Shown: positions 8,095-16,470 of the stretch, piece after piece
Numbering within the stretch: the first letter of the stretch is position 1
How the letters are laid out: each line of letters starts with the position of its first letter
Assembly (NCBI RefSeq): GCF_002860205.1
Contig: NZ_PGVB01000017.1
Coordinates: forward strand, 29,056-93,055
Reading direction: 5' to 3'
DNA from: Bacillus sp. T33-2
GTDB taxonomy: Bacteria > Bacillota > Bacilli > Bacillales > Cytobacillaceae
Length of the DNA: 64,000 nucleotides
The notes under the pieces: generated by a model
The model's input: only the letters and a program-made list of their open reading frames with translations
The model's database searches: none
What the model was told of the DNA's origin: nothing
Translations under genes and position numbers: made by a program

Positions 8095-9195
8095 ATGAGA
8101 TACATAGATGAACAGGCAATTGAGAAAATCGCTCTTGGCGCTGCTGTCCTTGGGACAGGCGGTGGCGGTGATCCTTTGATTGGGAAATTGATGGCCAAAC
8201 AGGCTGTCAGGAAATATGGACCGGTGAAATTGATTTCTTTGAATGAATTGAGTGATGACCACTTGGTTGTCCCCGTTTCCGGTATGGGGGCACCGACTGT
8301 AACGGTCGAAAAAATTCCGTCAGAAATTGAAGTGACTGCACCGCTAAACAGACTGGAAAACGTTCTCGGAAGAAAAGTGGATGTTGTCATGCCAATTGAA
8401 ATAGGAGGAATCAACTCTTTATTTCCAATCATTGCCGCTGCCAAAACAGGTCTGCCTGTACTCGATGCTGATGCGATGGGCCGGGCTTTTCCCGAAGCAC
8501 AGATGGTGACATTCCATCTGGATGGTTTTGAACCATCGCCGGTTACAATGGCTGATGACAAAGGAAACACGGTTGTGCTGTACCCAAAAGATGGAGTCTG
8601 GTCTGAAAGGCTGGCCCGTGCCCTCACCATTGAAATGGGTGGGAGCTCATCCGTGTGTGATTACAGTTTAATGGGGAAAGATGTCAAAACAAGCGTAATT
8701 CCTGATACATTGACTTTGGCAGAAAAAATCGGTGGGTATCTCCTCGACAACAATGATAAGGAACGTCTCGGGATTAGCAAAATGCTTGCGGAATTACAAG
8801 GGCGCCGTTTGTTTGAAGGGAAAATCACAGACATAGAAAGGCGGCTCAGTGGTGGCTTCACTAGGGGCAATGCATCCTTTGAAGGAATTCGTGATGACCA
8901 GGGACGGCGCTTTACTATTTATTTTCAAAACGAGCATCTTGTAGCAAAAGAAGATGACAATCTTTTGTGTTCTACCCCAGATTTGATTGCTGTGTTGGAT
9001 GCGGAAACAGGTTTTCCAATTACAACAGAACGGATGAAATATGGAGCCCGTGTAGTGGTGGTCGCTTTCCCTTGTCATGAAAAGTGGAGGACGCCAAAAG
9101 GTATTGAAACAGCTGGCCCCCGTTATTTTGGTTATGATTTTGATTATCAGCCTATTGAAGTGTTATTGAAGGAGAGAGAAACATGTATCGGCTAG
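8095..9195 (+). CDS. DUF917 family protein
   Basis: A 366-residue protein of the DUF917 family, recognised by the glycine-rich N-terminal LGTGGGGDPLIGK segment (about 19-31), the VMPIEIGGINS block and the DADAMGRAFPEAQM motif (about 122-135). Family members pair with hydantoinase/oxoprolinase-type proteins; their chemistry is not settled. The gene overlaps the next one by 13 bp, implying translational coupling and perhaps a complex. RBS GGGAG stands before ATG 8095. Confidence 0.88.
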   Translation: MRYIDEQAIEKIALGAAVLGTGGGGDPLIGKLMAKQAVRKYGPVKLISLNELSDDHLVVPVSGMGAPTVTVEKIPSEIEVTAPLNRLENVLGRKVDVVMPIEIGGINSLFPIIAAAKTGLPVLDADAMGRAFPEAQMVTFHLDGFEPSPVTMADDKGNTVVLYPKDGVWSERLARALTIEMGGSSSVCDYSLMGKDVKTSVIPDTLTLAEKIGGYLLDNNDKERLGISKMLAELQGRRLFEGKITDIERRLSGGFTRGNASFEGIRDDQGRRFTIYFQNEHLVAKEDDNLLCSTPDLIAVLDAETGFPITTERMKYGARVVVVAFPCHEKWRTPKGIETAGPRYFGYDFDYQPIEVLLKERETCIG

Positions 9196-10739
9196 GAGTG
9201 GACGTTGGAGGCACGAATACAGATGCTGCGTTGCTGGACGCTAATTTACAGGTTGTCCATACCGTAAAGGTTCCAACGACAAAAGATGTAGAAACCGGCA
9301 TATATGAAGCGGTTGCCAAAGTGGTGCAGGATAGTGGGACCGATAGGAGCAGGATAGGCTATGCGATGCTGGGAACGACGCATTGTACGAATGCAATCGT
9401 CGAGCGGAAGCGCCTCAATAAAGTAGGGGTAATCCGGATCGGAAAGCCGGCAACAACTTCTATCCCGCCGTTTACAGAATGGCCAGAAGATTTACATGGA
9501 AAAATTGAGGCTGCGTCCACGATTGTCTCAGGTGGTTATGAGTTCGATGGCCGTTTAATCAGTGAATTGAACCGGGAAGAAGTAGCGTTTTTTTGCAGAA
9601 ACATAAAGGGAATTGCTGAGAGCATCGCCATTTCAGGTGTATTTGCACCAGTTAATAAGCAACAAGAACAAATTGTTGCAGACTGGGTAAGAGAAGAACT
9701 TGGAGACATCCCCATTTCACTTTCCCATGAGATTGGCAGTATCGGTCTTCTCGAACGTGAAAATGCAACGATACTGAACGCAGCCTTGATGACAACGGGT
9801 CAAATGGTGGTCAACGGCTTCGCCAAGGCGCTTCAGCAACTCGGTATTGAAGCGCAAATGTACTTCAGCCAAAACGATGGCACGCTTATGAATGAAACAT
9901 ATGCATTGCGGTATCCCATCCTTACCATGGGCTGCGGACCAACAAACTCGATTCGTGGTTCTGCACATTTATCCGGACTTCAAGATGCTATTGTCCTTGA
10001 TGTTGGAGGCACAACCAGTGACATCGGTGTGCTGGCAAAAGGGTTTCCAAGGCAGTCATCCCTGGCCGTTAATATTGGTGGTGTAAATACCAATTTCCGG
10101 ATGCCTGACATTCTGTCAATCGGACTCGGCGGCGGTACCCGCATACGTGAATCTGACGGGAAGATTGCTGTTGGTCCGGATAGTGTCGGCTATGAAATTA
10201 CAAAAAAAGCACTTCTTTTTGGCGGGGAGAAGCTGACCGCCTCTGATATCGTGACGCGTTTAGGATATGCATTTGCAGATCGGACCGAACAAGTCAAACA
10301 GTTACCGGAAGATTTTTGCACCAGGGTATACGAAAAAATGACAGAGATACTTGAAGACGCTGTTGACCAGATGAAAACAAGTTCAAAACAAGTGCCGCTT
10401 ATTTTGTCGGGAGGTGGAAGCATCATTGTTTCCAGTTCTCTTAAAGGGGTGTCCGAGGTTATCAGGCCCGCGCATTATGATGCAGCCAATGCCATTGGGG
10501 CAGCGCTTGGACAAGTCAGTGGTGAAGTGGAACGGGTCTATAGCTTAAATCAGCTCAGCCGTGAACAAGCCATTCAGGACGCAAGGGATTTGGCCACTAA
10601 AGAAGCCATGAAGGCTGGGGCAAATGAAAATACTATTTCGATTGTATCAGTTGAAGATATCCCGTTAGCATACCTGCCGGGAAATGCATTGTTTATTCGG
10701 GTTAAGGCCGTTGGGGACTTGATTGCCTGGGGAATATGA
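9183..10739 (+). CDS. Hydantoinase/oxoprolinase N-terminal-type protein (HyuA-like)
   Basis: 518 residues with the ASKHA-fold phosphate loops of this family: VDVGGTNTDAALLD at 6-19 and LDVGGTTSDIGVL near 278-290. In this family such proteins form an ATP-dependent hydrolase for cyclic amides such as hydantoin or 5-oxoproline. Here the partner is DUF917 rather than HyuB, which is a known alternative arrangement. With the permease, a route for import and ring opening of a nitrogen heterocycle is likely. The exact substrate cannot be read from sequence. Confidence 0.85.
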   Translation: MYRLGVDVGGTNTDAALLDANLQVVHTVKVPTTKDVETGIYEAVAKVVQDSGTDRSRIGYAMLGTTHCTNAIVERKRLNKVGVIRIGKPATTSIPPFTEWPEDLHGKIEAASTIVSGGYEFDGRLISELNREEVAFFCRNIKGIAESIAISGVFAPVNKQQEQIVADWVREELGDIPISLSHEIGSIGLLERENATILNAALMTTGQMVVNGFAKALQQLGIEAQMYFSQNDGTLMNETYALRYPILTMGCGPTNSIRGSAHLSGLQDAIVLDVGGTTSDIGVLAKGFPRQSSLAVNIGGVNTNFRMPDILSIGLGGGTRIRESDGKIAVGPDSVGYEITKKALLFGGEKLTASDIVTRLGYAFADRTEQVKQLPEDFCTRVYEKMTEILEDAVDQMKTSSKQVPLILSGGGSIIVSSSLKGVSEVIRPAHYDAANAIGAALGQVSGEVERVYSLNQLSREQAIQDARDLATKEAMKAGANENTISIVSVEDIPLAYLPGNALFIRVKAVGDLIAWGI

Positions 10740-10859
10740 TGGTCTGACTTGGCGACTCTACAGAAGCGAAAGCGAATTATGGTTTTAATTAGGTTAGAAA
10801 TGGTGAATAGTTAGGAAAAGATGCTTGTTTGTTTCAGCTTACATTACAAAATCTGACAA

Positions 10860-10906
10860 GGGGCTCTCCAGAAAGTCAATTTATCTGACTTTCGGCGCCC
10901 CTTTTT
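10860..10906 (+). terminator. Rho-independent terminator of the permease/HyuA operon
   Basis: A long hairpin whose arms carry CCAGAAAGTCA and TGACTTTCGG, with an outer GGGGC/GCCCC clamp, is followed by TTTTT (10902-10906). It lies about 120 bp after the HyuA-like stop and ends the operon before the ISL3 fragment. Confidence 0.8.
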
Positions 10907-10925
10907 AATTTAGGCTCTATAATAT

Positions 10926-11290
10926 TTGTTGGGGTCTGGACACACTTTCGTTTGCATAATAAAAACACGTAAACACCCAATTCTTTTATACTTGAATTGC
11001 CGGAAACAAGTAGAGAGATTGGGGTTGCGTGCAAATGAATTTTATCATGAATATACCTGGTTTAAAAGAGGTCTTAGTGACCAATTTGGAAGACGCCATG
11101 ACGTAGTATGTCTCTACGTGGAGATGGAAAGGAAGGTTCATGGCTGTCCCTGCTGTGATCAGAGGACCAGTCGCGTTCATGATTACCGGATTCAGAAGAT
11201 CGACCATCTGAAATGGTTTGAAAGGAAGACCCGAATTTTTTATAAACGTCGCCGTTACGCCTGTGAATGTGGGAAACGAGGAAATCATTT
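10926..11290 (+). pseudogene. ISL3-family transposase N-terminal fragment
   Basis: From about residue 35 the frame encodes the ISL3-type N-terminal zinc ribbon: CPCCDQRTSRVHDYR followed by the RRRYACECGKR finger. Only about 90 residues of a normal 400-residue transposase are present. After roughly 11283 the sequence becomes the reverse-strand restriction/methylase remnant, so the IS is cut off exactly where it meets the defence gene. It is a relic of the event that truncated that gene. Confidence 0.75.
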
Positions 11291-12575
11291 TCTTTTATTA
11301 ATCCCGATTGTAACAAGCGTACTATAAATGTGCCTGTACCAGTAAATGGCTCTAATATTTGTACATCACGCTCGGTTACTGATGTATTGAAATGGTTCAC
11401 TAAAGCATATTCCACACTATTTATTATAAAGTCAACCACTTCCACAGGGGTATAAGTTATTCCTAATCGATCAGCCATACTAGGAAAGGCCTTCTTAAAA
11501 AATGTCTCATACAAATTCCTGATAATTTCCTGACGAGATTTATTGCTCTTGGCTAGTTTAATCCTTTCCCGAACGTTGTCGTAAAATTTCTCCAAACCTT
11601 CAATTTCAACTTTCCATTGCATGCTCATCCATTAGTTCAATTACTAATTGCATTGATTTTGAAACTGGGTTACTTTCTGTGAAGGAATACCCTTGAAACA
11701 AAGCTTCAAAAACTGGACGTGTTATAACATGCTGTGCCAGCATTTCAATCGCCTGGCTTTCAGTCACTTCAGGATTAAGATTATCTCTAATCCCTTTTAA
11801 AAATTTTTGAAAAGCCTCATTTGCTTTAGGATAATTCAACATCTCCTGAATACGCAGAATCGTTCTTGAAGCAATTTCTGCTACATTATTAGCCCAATCA
11901 TTCCAATATTCTAAATCTCCAAGTTTCTTTGGTATAGCAGCATAGACAGCTTCTGAAATTTGTTCAATTGGTAAATCAGGAAAATCCAAAGATAATTGCT
12001 CAGAACCACCTTCATCGCCACCTCGAGAACCTTTAGGATTACCAATTACCTTTATCTTCTTTCTAAACTCAGCTTCATCAACTAATGATTCATCGTGTGC
12101 TCGTAGTGCCTTTATAACTTTCCATATACCTTTAAATTGAGGGTCGTTCTCAATATAACTGTTATAATCTTTAATTTTAGAAGACGGAATCGCTACGGGA
12201 AGAACTATATAACCATATTGTTTTTTCCCGTCTTTTGGCTTTCGCATAACTCGACCGACAGATTGTATAATATCTACAATAGATTCACGAGTATCAAAAA
12301 AGATAACCGCATCAAGGGATGGAACATCAATACCTTCAGACAAACAGCGAGCGTTGGATAGGATTCGGCAATGATTCTCTCCAGGATCTTTCTTTAGCCA
12401 ATCTAAAGCATTTTGACGTTTAAGTGCGTTCATTCCTCCGTCAACATGATCAAGACTACAATGAATCATGGCATTAGAACCATCAGGATGAGATTGTGCA
12501 TACAAATTTGCTAAATCTGTAAATATCTCTGTTGTAGCTTTATTATCGATTATGATAATCATCAACCTCATCCTT
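11285..12575 (-). pseudogene. Truncated, frameshifted type ISP restriction-modification enzyme (helicase C-domain plus start of methylase)
   Basis: The 5' part (minus strand, 11606-12575) encodes the second RecA-like domain of an SF2 helicase, with SEGIDVPSLDAVIFFD and motif VI QSVGRVMRKPKD. It continues, one frame away, into an N6-adenine methylase start: TPVEVVDFIINSVE and the SAM-binding LEPFTGTGTFIVRLLQSGL. This helicase-then-methylase order is that of LlaGI-like type ISP enzymes. Dropping one T near 11613 would restore the frame. The nuclease and first helicase domain are missing at the 5' end, and the ISL3 fragment replaces most of the methylase. It cannot be active. Confidence 0.8.
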
Positions 12576-12648
12576 ATAGGGGCTCTTTTTGTAAATATAA
12601 TCATCGATTTCTTTAGCCAACATTCTAGCTTTCTCAGTTTTAAACATG

Positions 12649-13339
12649 TTATAGAAATACCTCTTTTGGCAAAACCTTATTACAGGTAACCCATCCAAAA
12701 TAAAGGTTACCCCCACTAACTAAAAATGGACCAACAACAGCACCTTTCAGACGCGTCAAATTAAACAATTCAACAAAACTGGCGTAGTCTTCAAACCATT
12801 TGCCTTCTTGATTAAATGGAAGAACAAGCATCAAGGCGTTTTTCGCATTTACTTTTTTTGCTTCTATTATTGCTGAAGCTGTCCGATGCAGTAATTGATA
12901 TCTTACCTGTAAGGTATCTTCTTCTTTTAGATTCAACATATTTAGCAAGGTATTCAGCCTTATCCTTTTCCCATCACTGGGAGTTTTCCCTATCCAAACT
13001 CCAGCTTTCTCTCCGAATGGTTCATTCAACCATGATTGTCAATAATTCGTCATTGGCTTTAGCTAATAGGTAAAGATCATTTTCAGAACTTGCCCCTCCA
13101 CCCGGCAACGAAACTTTGTATTCCGGAAATCCATATAAAATCTCTACATTTTCAAAAAGAGAGAGACTACTATTTTTAAAGGCTCTCTCCACGAAGGAGG
13201 GCAGGTTTCGTGCATCTTCCCAACAGTGTGCTAATTCGTATGCAGAATAACCAGGCTTCCAATGCTTATTCGGATCTGCCAATGAATCTTTCCAAGACTC
13301 TACTGCTTTTGTAGGAACAAAGTATTTTCCCATATCCAC
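12649..13339 (-). pseudogene. Frameshifted conserved hypothetical protein (probably DUF6946 family)
   Basis: Two adjacent frames make one protein. The first half (13022-13339) has KPGYSAYELAHCWEDA and ends LLTIMVE; the second half (12649-13029) resumes NEPFGEKAG and has the YQLLHRTASAI motif. Intact relatives read ...VEGKV(N/S)EPFGE..., so a small deletion near 13025 broke the gene. This family is a common passenger of restriction and defence islands; its function is unknown. The family name is from memory. Confidence 0.65.
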
Positions 13340-13351
13340 TACTTCCTTTTC

Positions 13352-13705
13352 TTATTTTCTTTTAAAAAGGCTTAGCAAAAATTGAAGAAAATTCTTTTTT
13401 GGTATTTCTACGGCAACAGCTACAAGACTTTCATTCTTAACAGTACGCTCTTTTTCCTCTTTTAAAAGATCTTTTGACGGACAAGTAAAGGCACCGTTTA
13501 ATTCTTCAAGCGTAACTTCTTTTATGTAGAATCTATTTTTGTTGGTCATATTCACGATTGTGTATCCATCAGTGTTCTTGATAATATTAAACTTCCAATG
13601 AACACCGCTTACTTTGGTTTCGACACTGTTGTCATCACGAATCATTTTCTCAATGAACGGATCTAATTCCGTGAGCAAAAACTTGTCGAAGAACCTAATC
13701 AGCAA
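13352..13705 (-). CDS. Hypothetical protein in the defence island
   Basis: 118 codons from TTG 13705, with AAAAGG upstream. No family recognised. The sequence is mixed alpha/beta with a basic C-terminus (about residues 104-117). The open frame continues upstream of the TTG for about 11 convincing codons (NRYKNQTAKGY) up to 13738 and further without a start codon, so the true start may be lost or a frameshift may separate it from the gene at 13753. Status as intact is uncertain. Confidence 0.45.
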   Translation of the reverse strand: MLIRFFDKFLLTELDPFIEKMIRDDNSVETKVSGVHWKFNIIKNTDGYTIVNMTNKNRFYIKEVTLEELNGAFTCPSKDLLKEEKERTVKNESLVAVAVEIPKKNFLQFLLSLFKRK

Positions 13706-13752
13706 ATAGCCTTTTGCAGTTTGATTCTTGTATCTGTTTAAATTAACTTCCC

Positions 13753-14010
13753 TTAAATCAAACCAGTAGTATTATTTTGGATAGATGGAGAAAGAACGAA
13801 ATACCCCTTTTTAACAAAAACGGAGGTATTTGAAACCTGCCTCAACCCTAGAATTTGTTTTAATATTTCTTTATTTTTATTTGAAGAAGCTGAAAGGTTT
13901 CCTGCCAATTGCGCGCCTCCTATATTCAGCAATCGATATGCAACTTCTTTTACGGTTGCCTCTCCGCCCAATGCTGTCAGCGCTTCAATAATCGCTTCGT
14001 AGTGGTTCAT
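13753..14010 (-). CDS. Small winged-helix-like hypothetical protein
   Basis: An 85-residue protein with ATG 14010 and a GGAGAC-type RBS. The N-terminal 40 residues (IIEALTALGGEATVKEVAYR) look like the HTH found at the start of Mrr-type and other restriction-associated proteins, followed by a strand-rich VFVKKGYFVLS segment. I infer a DNA-binding winged helix, but no catalytic part is present. It lies in a run of minus-strand defence genes. Confidence 0.5.
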   Translation of the reverse strand: MNHYEAIIEALTALGGEATVKEVAYRLLNIGGAQLAGNLSASSNKNKEILKQILGLRQVSNTSVFVKKGYFVLSPSIQNNTTGLI

Positions 14011-14053
14011 ACTTGGTCTCCTTTTATATAACTCTTTTTAATTTCCTTTTCTT

Positions 14054-15178
14054 TTACTCAACCAATTCCTTTATTCTTTTTGCAGCATTTTTTATTCCGT
14101 CATAACTAATCCTGCCATTTCCAAAGAAATGAGTAGTAAGGAAATAGACTTCTTTTGACAGCGAAAGATTAATACGGTAAAGAGTATACTGCTCATGATT
14201 ATATTGCCAGTCAATTAGTTTACTTGTTACATCAGAAAAGTAATTCAGCATACTTTTTGTAAGTGTTTGATCATATGAAACGATAATCTTTGCTTCAGAA
14301 TTTAATAGATTGTTTCTAATAAGAACAAATCTGTTCGCTTCAACTTCATCATAATATCCCTTTAAAGAATTCCATAAAAATTTATATTCCTCAATGGAAT
14401 CTTTGCTTGGTTTAGGAAGTGGCATCATTTCACAAATAAAATGATTACTGCTTTTGCTTCCAAACTTTTTAGATCTAAAAATATATTGATTTATATCTTC
14501 AGGCGAAGAATTCAGCTCTTCATATTCCAAAAGAAAAGCTGCCTGATAACGCCATACATTCGGGCCTTTAAATGTTGTTAGTGGAATATCGTATAATTCT
14601 TCCCAGACATTTGTAAATTCCATACTTAAATCAAATTGTGATCGCAAATTAAGACTTTCTATTAGGGTTTTAGTTTTACTACGCCATATCTCTGCTCCCC
14701 CTTCTTCAATTCCAATGAACCAAATATGGCCGTTTAAATTGCCGTACCCAAGCCAGTTGTATAAGCAAGAACGAACTAAATCATCTGATGGTTGGACATT
14801 TTCTGGTTGTGTATTAGATTCAATTAATGGTTTATGGCTCGCGTTCTCATCAGCCTTTTGGACTTCTGTTCTTGATGTTTTGCCCGACATGGACCTCATA
14901 GCTTCCTGTATTACATTTATCAAGTCATCCTTTGTAAAGTTCTTTATTGAAATCCAGCCACGTGCATCAACATTGTATCCATTACTCTTAACCACTGCTT
15001 CGGGTAAATACTTCCCCAAAACATAACCGTTACCACTAGGATGTAATTCCCTGGCAAGGATATTTCTCTTCTGTAAACTGACTGAATAAATATAGTTAAT
15101 GCGCTCGTTACTTATTGGTTTTTCCTTTAAATCAACGAATGCTTCAAAGACTTTTCTCTTTTCTTCAAGTGATAACAC
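14054..15178 (-). CDS. Conserved hypothetical protein, possibly UDG-fold
   Basis: 374 residues. The first 90 form a domain with KGYLP-like ...NGYVLGKYLPEAVVKSNGYN. The core begins with the striking LGYGNLNGHIWFIGIEEGG motif (about 145-163) and ends with TTHFFGNGRISYDG near the C-terminus (about 350-363). A buried IWFIG strand with acidic residues and a late His-containing loop recall the uracil-DNA glycosylase superfamily layout, but this is inference. Another UDG-like protein is encoded at 19102. Function is unknown. Confidence 0.6.
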   Translation of the reverse strand: MLSLEEKRKVFEAFVDLKEKPISNERINYIYSVSLQKRNILARELHPSGNGYVLGKYLPEAVVKSNGYNVDARGWISIKNFTKDDLINVIQEAMRSMSGKTSRTEVQKADENASHKPLIESNTQPENVQPSDDLVRSCLYNWLGYGNLNGHIWFIGIEEGGAEIWRSKTKTLIESLNLRSQFDLSMEFTNVWEELYDIPLTTFKGPNVWRYQAAFLLEYEELNSSPEDINQYIFRSKKFGSKSSNHFICEMMPLPKPSKDSIEEYKFLWNSLKGYYDEVEANRFVLIRNNLLNSEAKIIVSYDQTLTKSMLNYFSDVTSKLIDWQYNHEQYTLYRINLSLSKEVYFLTTHFFGNGRISYDGIKNAAKRIKELVE

Positions 15179-15397
15179 ACTTGCCCCCTCCTTCTCCTTG
15201 TTTTAAACTTCTTTCCCTTTGCAAATAAGTTTTACTTTTACTATTCCTTATTGAATTATAGGTTCCTGCTTTATTATTAGAATATTATGGTAAAATTTAA
15301 TCAGAAATATATTTGTAATGGTGGAGGAAGGGTCTATGATGAAAAAAATGATTATCGCAGACCTTGGATAGTTGTTACCATTTGGAAGGTAATGTAA

Positions 15398-15667
15398 ATG
15401 TTGAATAGCACACGATATTGTAACGTAATTGCGCAAGGCAGGACTCAGGAAGGTGCAGATATTGCTGCTGTTGAAAAAATTTTCGTCAAATCCATTCAAC
15501 GAGATGAGATTAGGTTTGCCTGGTATAAACTTAAGGATGGAAAAGAACATTTCCAACTTAGACCTTTAGATTTAACTGAGGAAGAACTTTTGGAAGTATT
15601 TAAGGACGGTTTGGCGAAAGACGTCTTCTCCAGCAGATTTAGAGAAGAATTGAAAAAACTGCTTTAA
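15398..15667 (+). CDS. Small hypothetical protein
   Basis: An 89-residue soluble protein on the plus strand, opposite to its neighbours, with GGAAGG upstream of ATG 15398. It has a central FAWYKLKDGKEHFQLRPLDL segment and a charged helical C-terminus (LTEEELLEVFKDG). No family recognised. It lies between the UDG-like hypothetical gene and the broken GIY-YIG gene and is probably part of the accessory island. Confidence 0.55.
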   Translation: MLNSTRYCNVIAQGRTQEGADIAAVEKIFVKSIQRDEIRFAWYKLKDGKEHFQLRPLDLTEEELLEVFKDGLAKDVFSSRFREELKKLL

Positions 15668-15881
15668 AATGCAAAAGCCCCTAACAATGTATATTTCCAC
15701 TAAGTACTGGGACTATAGCTATAAAAATCGTTGATTCTTATTACTTCATATACTTGTTTAAACTCATCGGTAAATATTTTTTCGAGGATTTTTGTTTCAA
15801 TAGAAGAATAAGAGGCTTTCCAGAAAAAGCTTCAGGACAACCTCTTAATTAATATAGAACTTGTCAACCTTTAATACTGCA

Positions 15882-16350
15882 TCACGTTTCCCGAAAACTA
15901 TTAAATTCGTCCAGGGTTCCTAATTCCATGGAAGCATAAATTTGAAAGAGGGCTCGTTCATTTTCATCTTCAATTTTTAACATTTGGACAGAATAATTTT
16001 TGTACATGTATTCTCTGGCATCTTGAATAGTATTAAGTTGGGGAAAACGTTGTTTTAAAGTTGTAAGTTTATAAGAAATAGTTGCCTGCTGGCGTGTAAC
16101 TGCTCTTAAATCCACACCTATTCGCTGAGCTAAATTTCCCGAGCGGCCTACATAAACAGCCTTATTTTCTAGATTTGTAAATAAGGAAGACTCCCTCAAT
16201 TGGGAAAGTATTCTGTCCAAAAAATCTTTTTATTTCCCCTTCCGTTAAATTACTTATAGGAAATTTAGGTGCTTGTGTTAATTGAATTAGCTTTTCTTGT
16301 AAACCATTTGTTAATTCATTAAATGTAGACATCAGGCGCATTACCTCCAT
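15882..16350 (-). pseudogene. Frameshifted GIY-YIG nuclease-like protein
   Basis: The N-terminal frame (to about 16165) ends in FPIEGVFLIYKSRK and a second frame resumes NKAVYVGRSGNLAQRI. Joined, they give the GIY-YIG signature (GVFLIY...AVYVGRS) with a frame change right between the two halves of the motif, near 16170. The remaining 90 residues are helical. GIY-YIG domains cut DNA, and small ones occur in restriction systems. As it stands the product would be two fragments. It lies directly downstream of the DUF262 gene. Confidence 0.6.
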
Positions 16351-16470
16351 TTATTTAACATTCTTTCAAGGGGTCTTCTGGAATTCGTAATCCTGATATG
16401 TGGCAGCACCAAAACACCTTCCTTACTCACTTGTTAAACAGAATTAAGAATTAAGCAAAATAATTCCCTT

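Noticed and set aside
7914..8630. 238-codon minus-strand open frame spanning the permease/DUF917 junction
   Set aside because: It crosses two clearly coding genes and has no start signal; the composition is that of an antisense shadow.
11074..11628. A 184-residue protein ending in SHEPSFPSPRRDILRHGVFQ
   Set aside because: Only the first 110 or so residues are methylase; the rest is the antisense of the ISL3 fragment.
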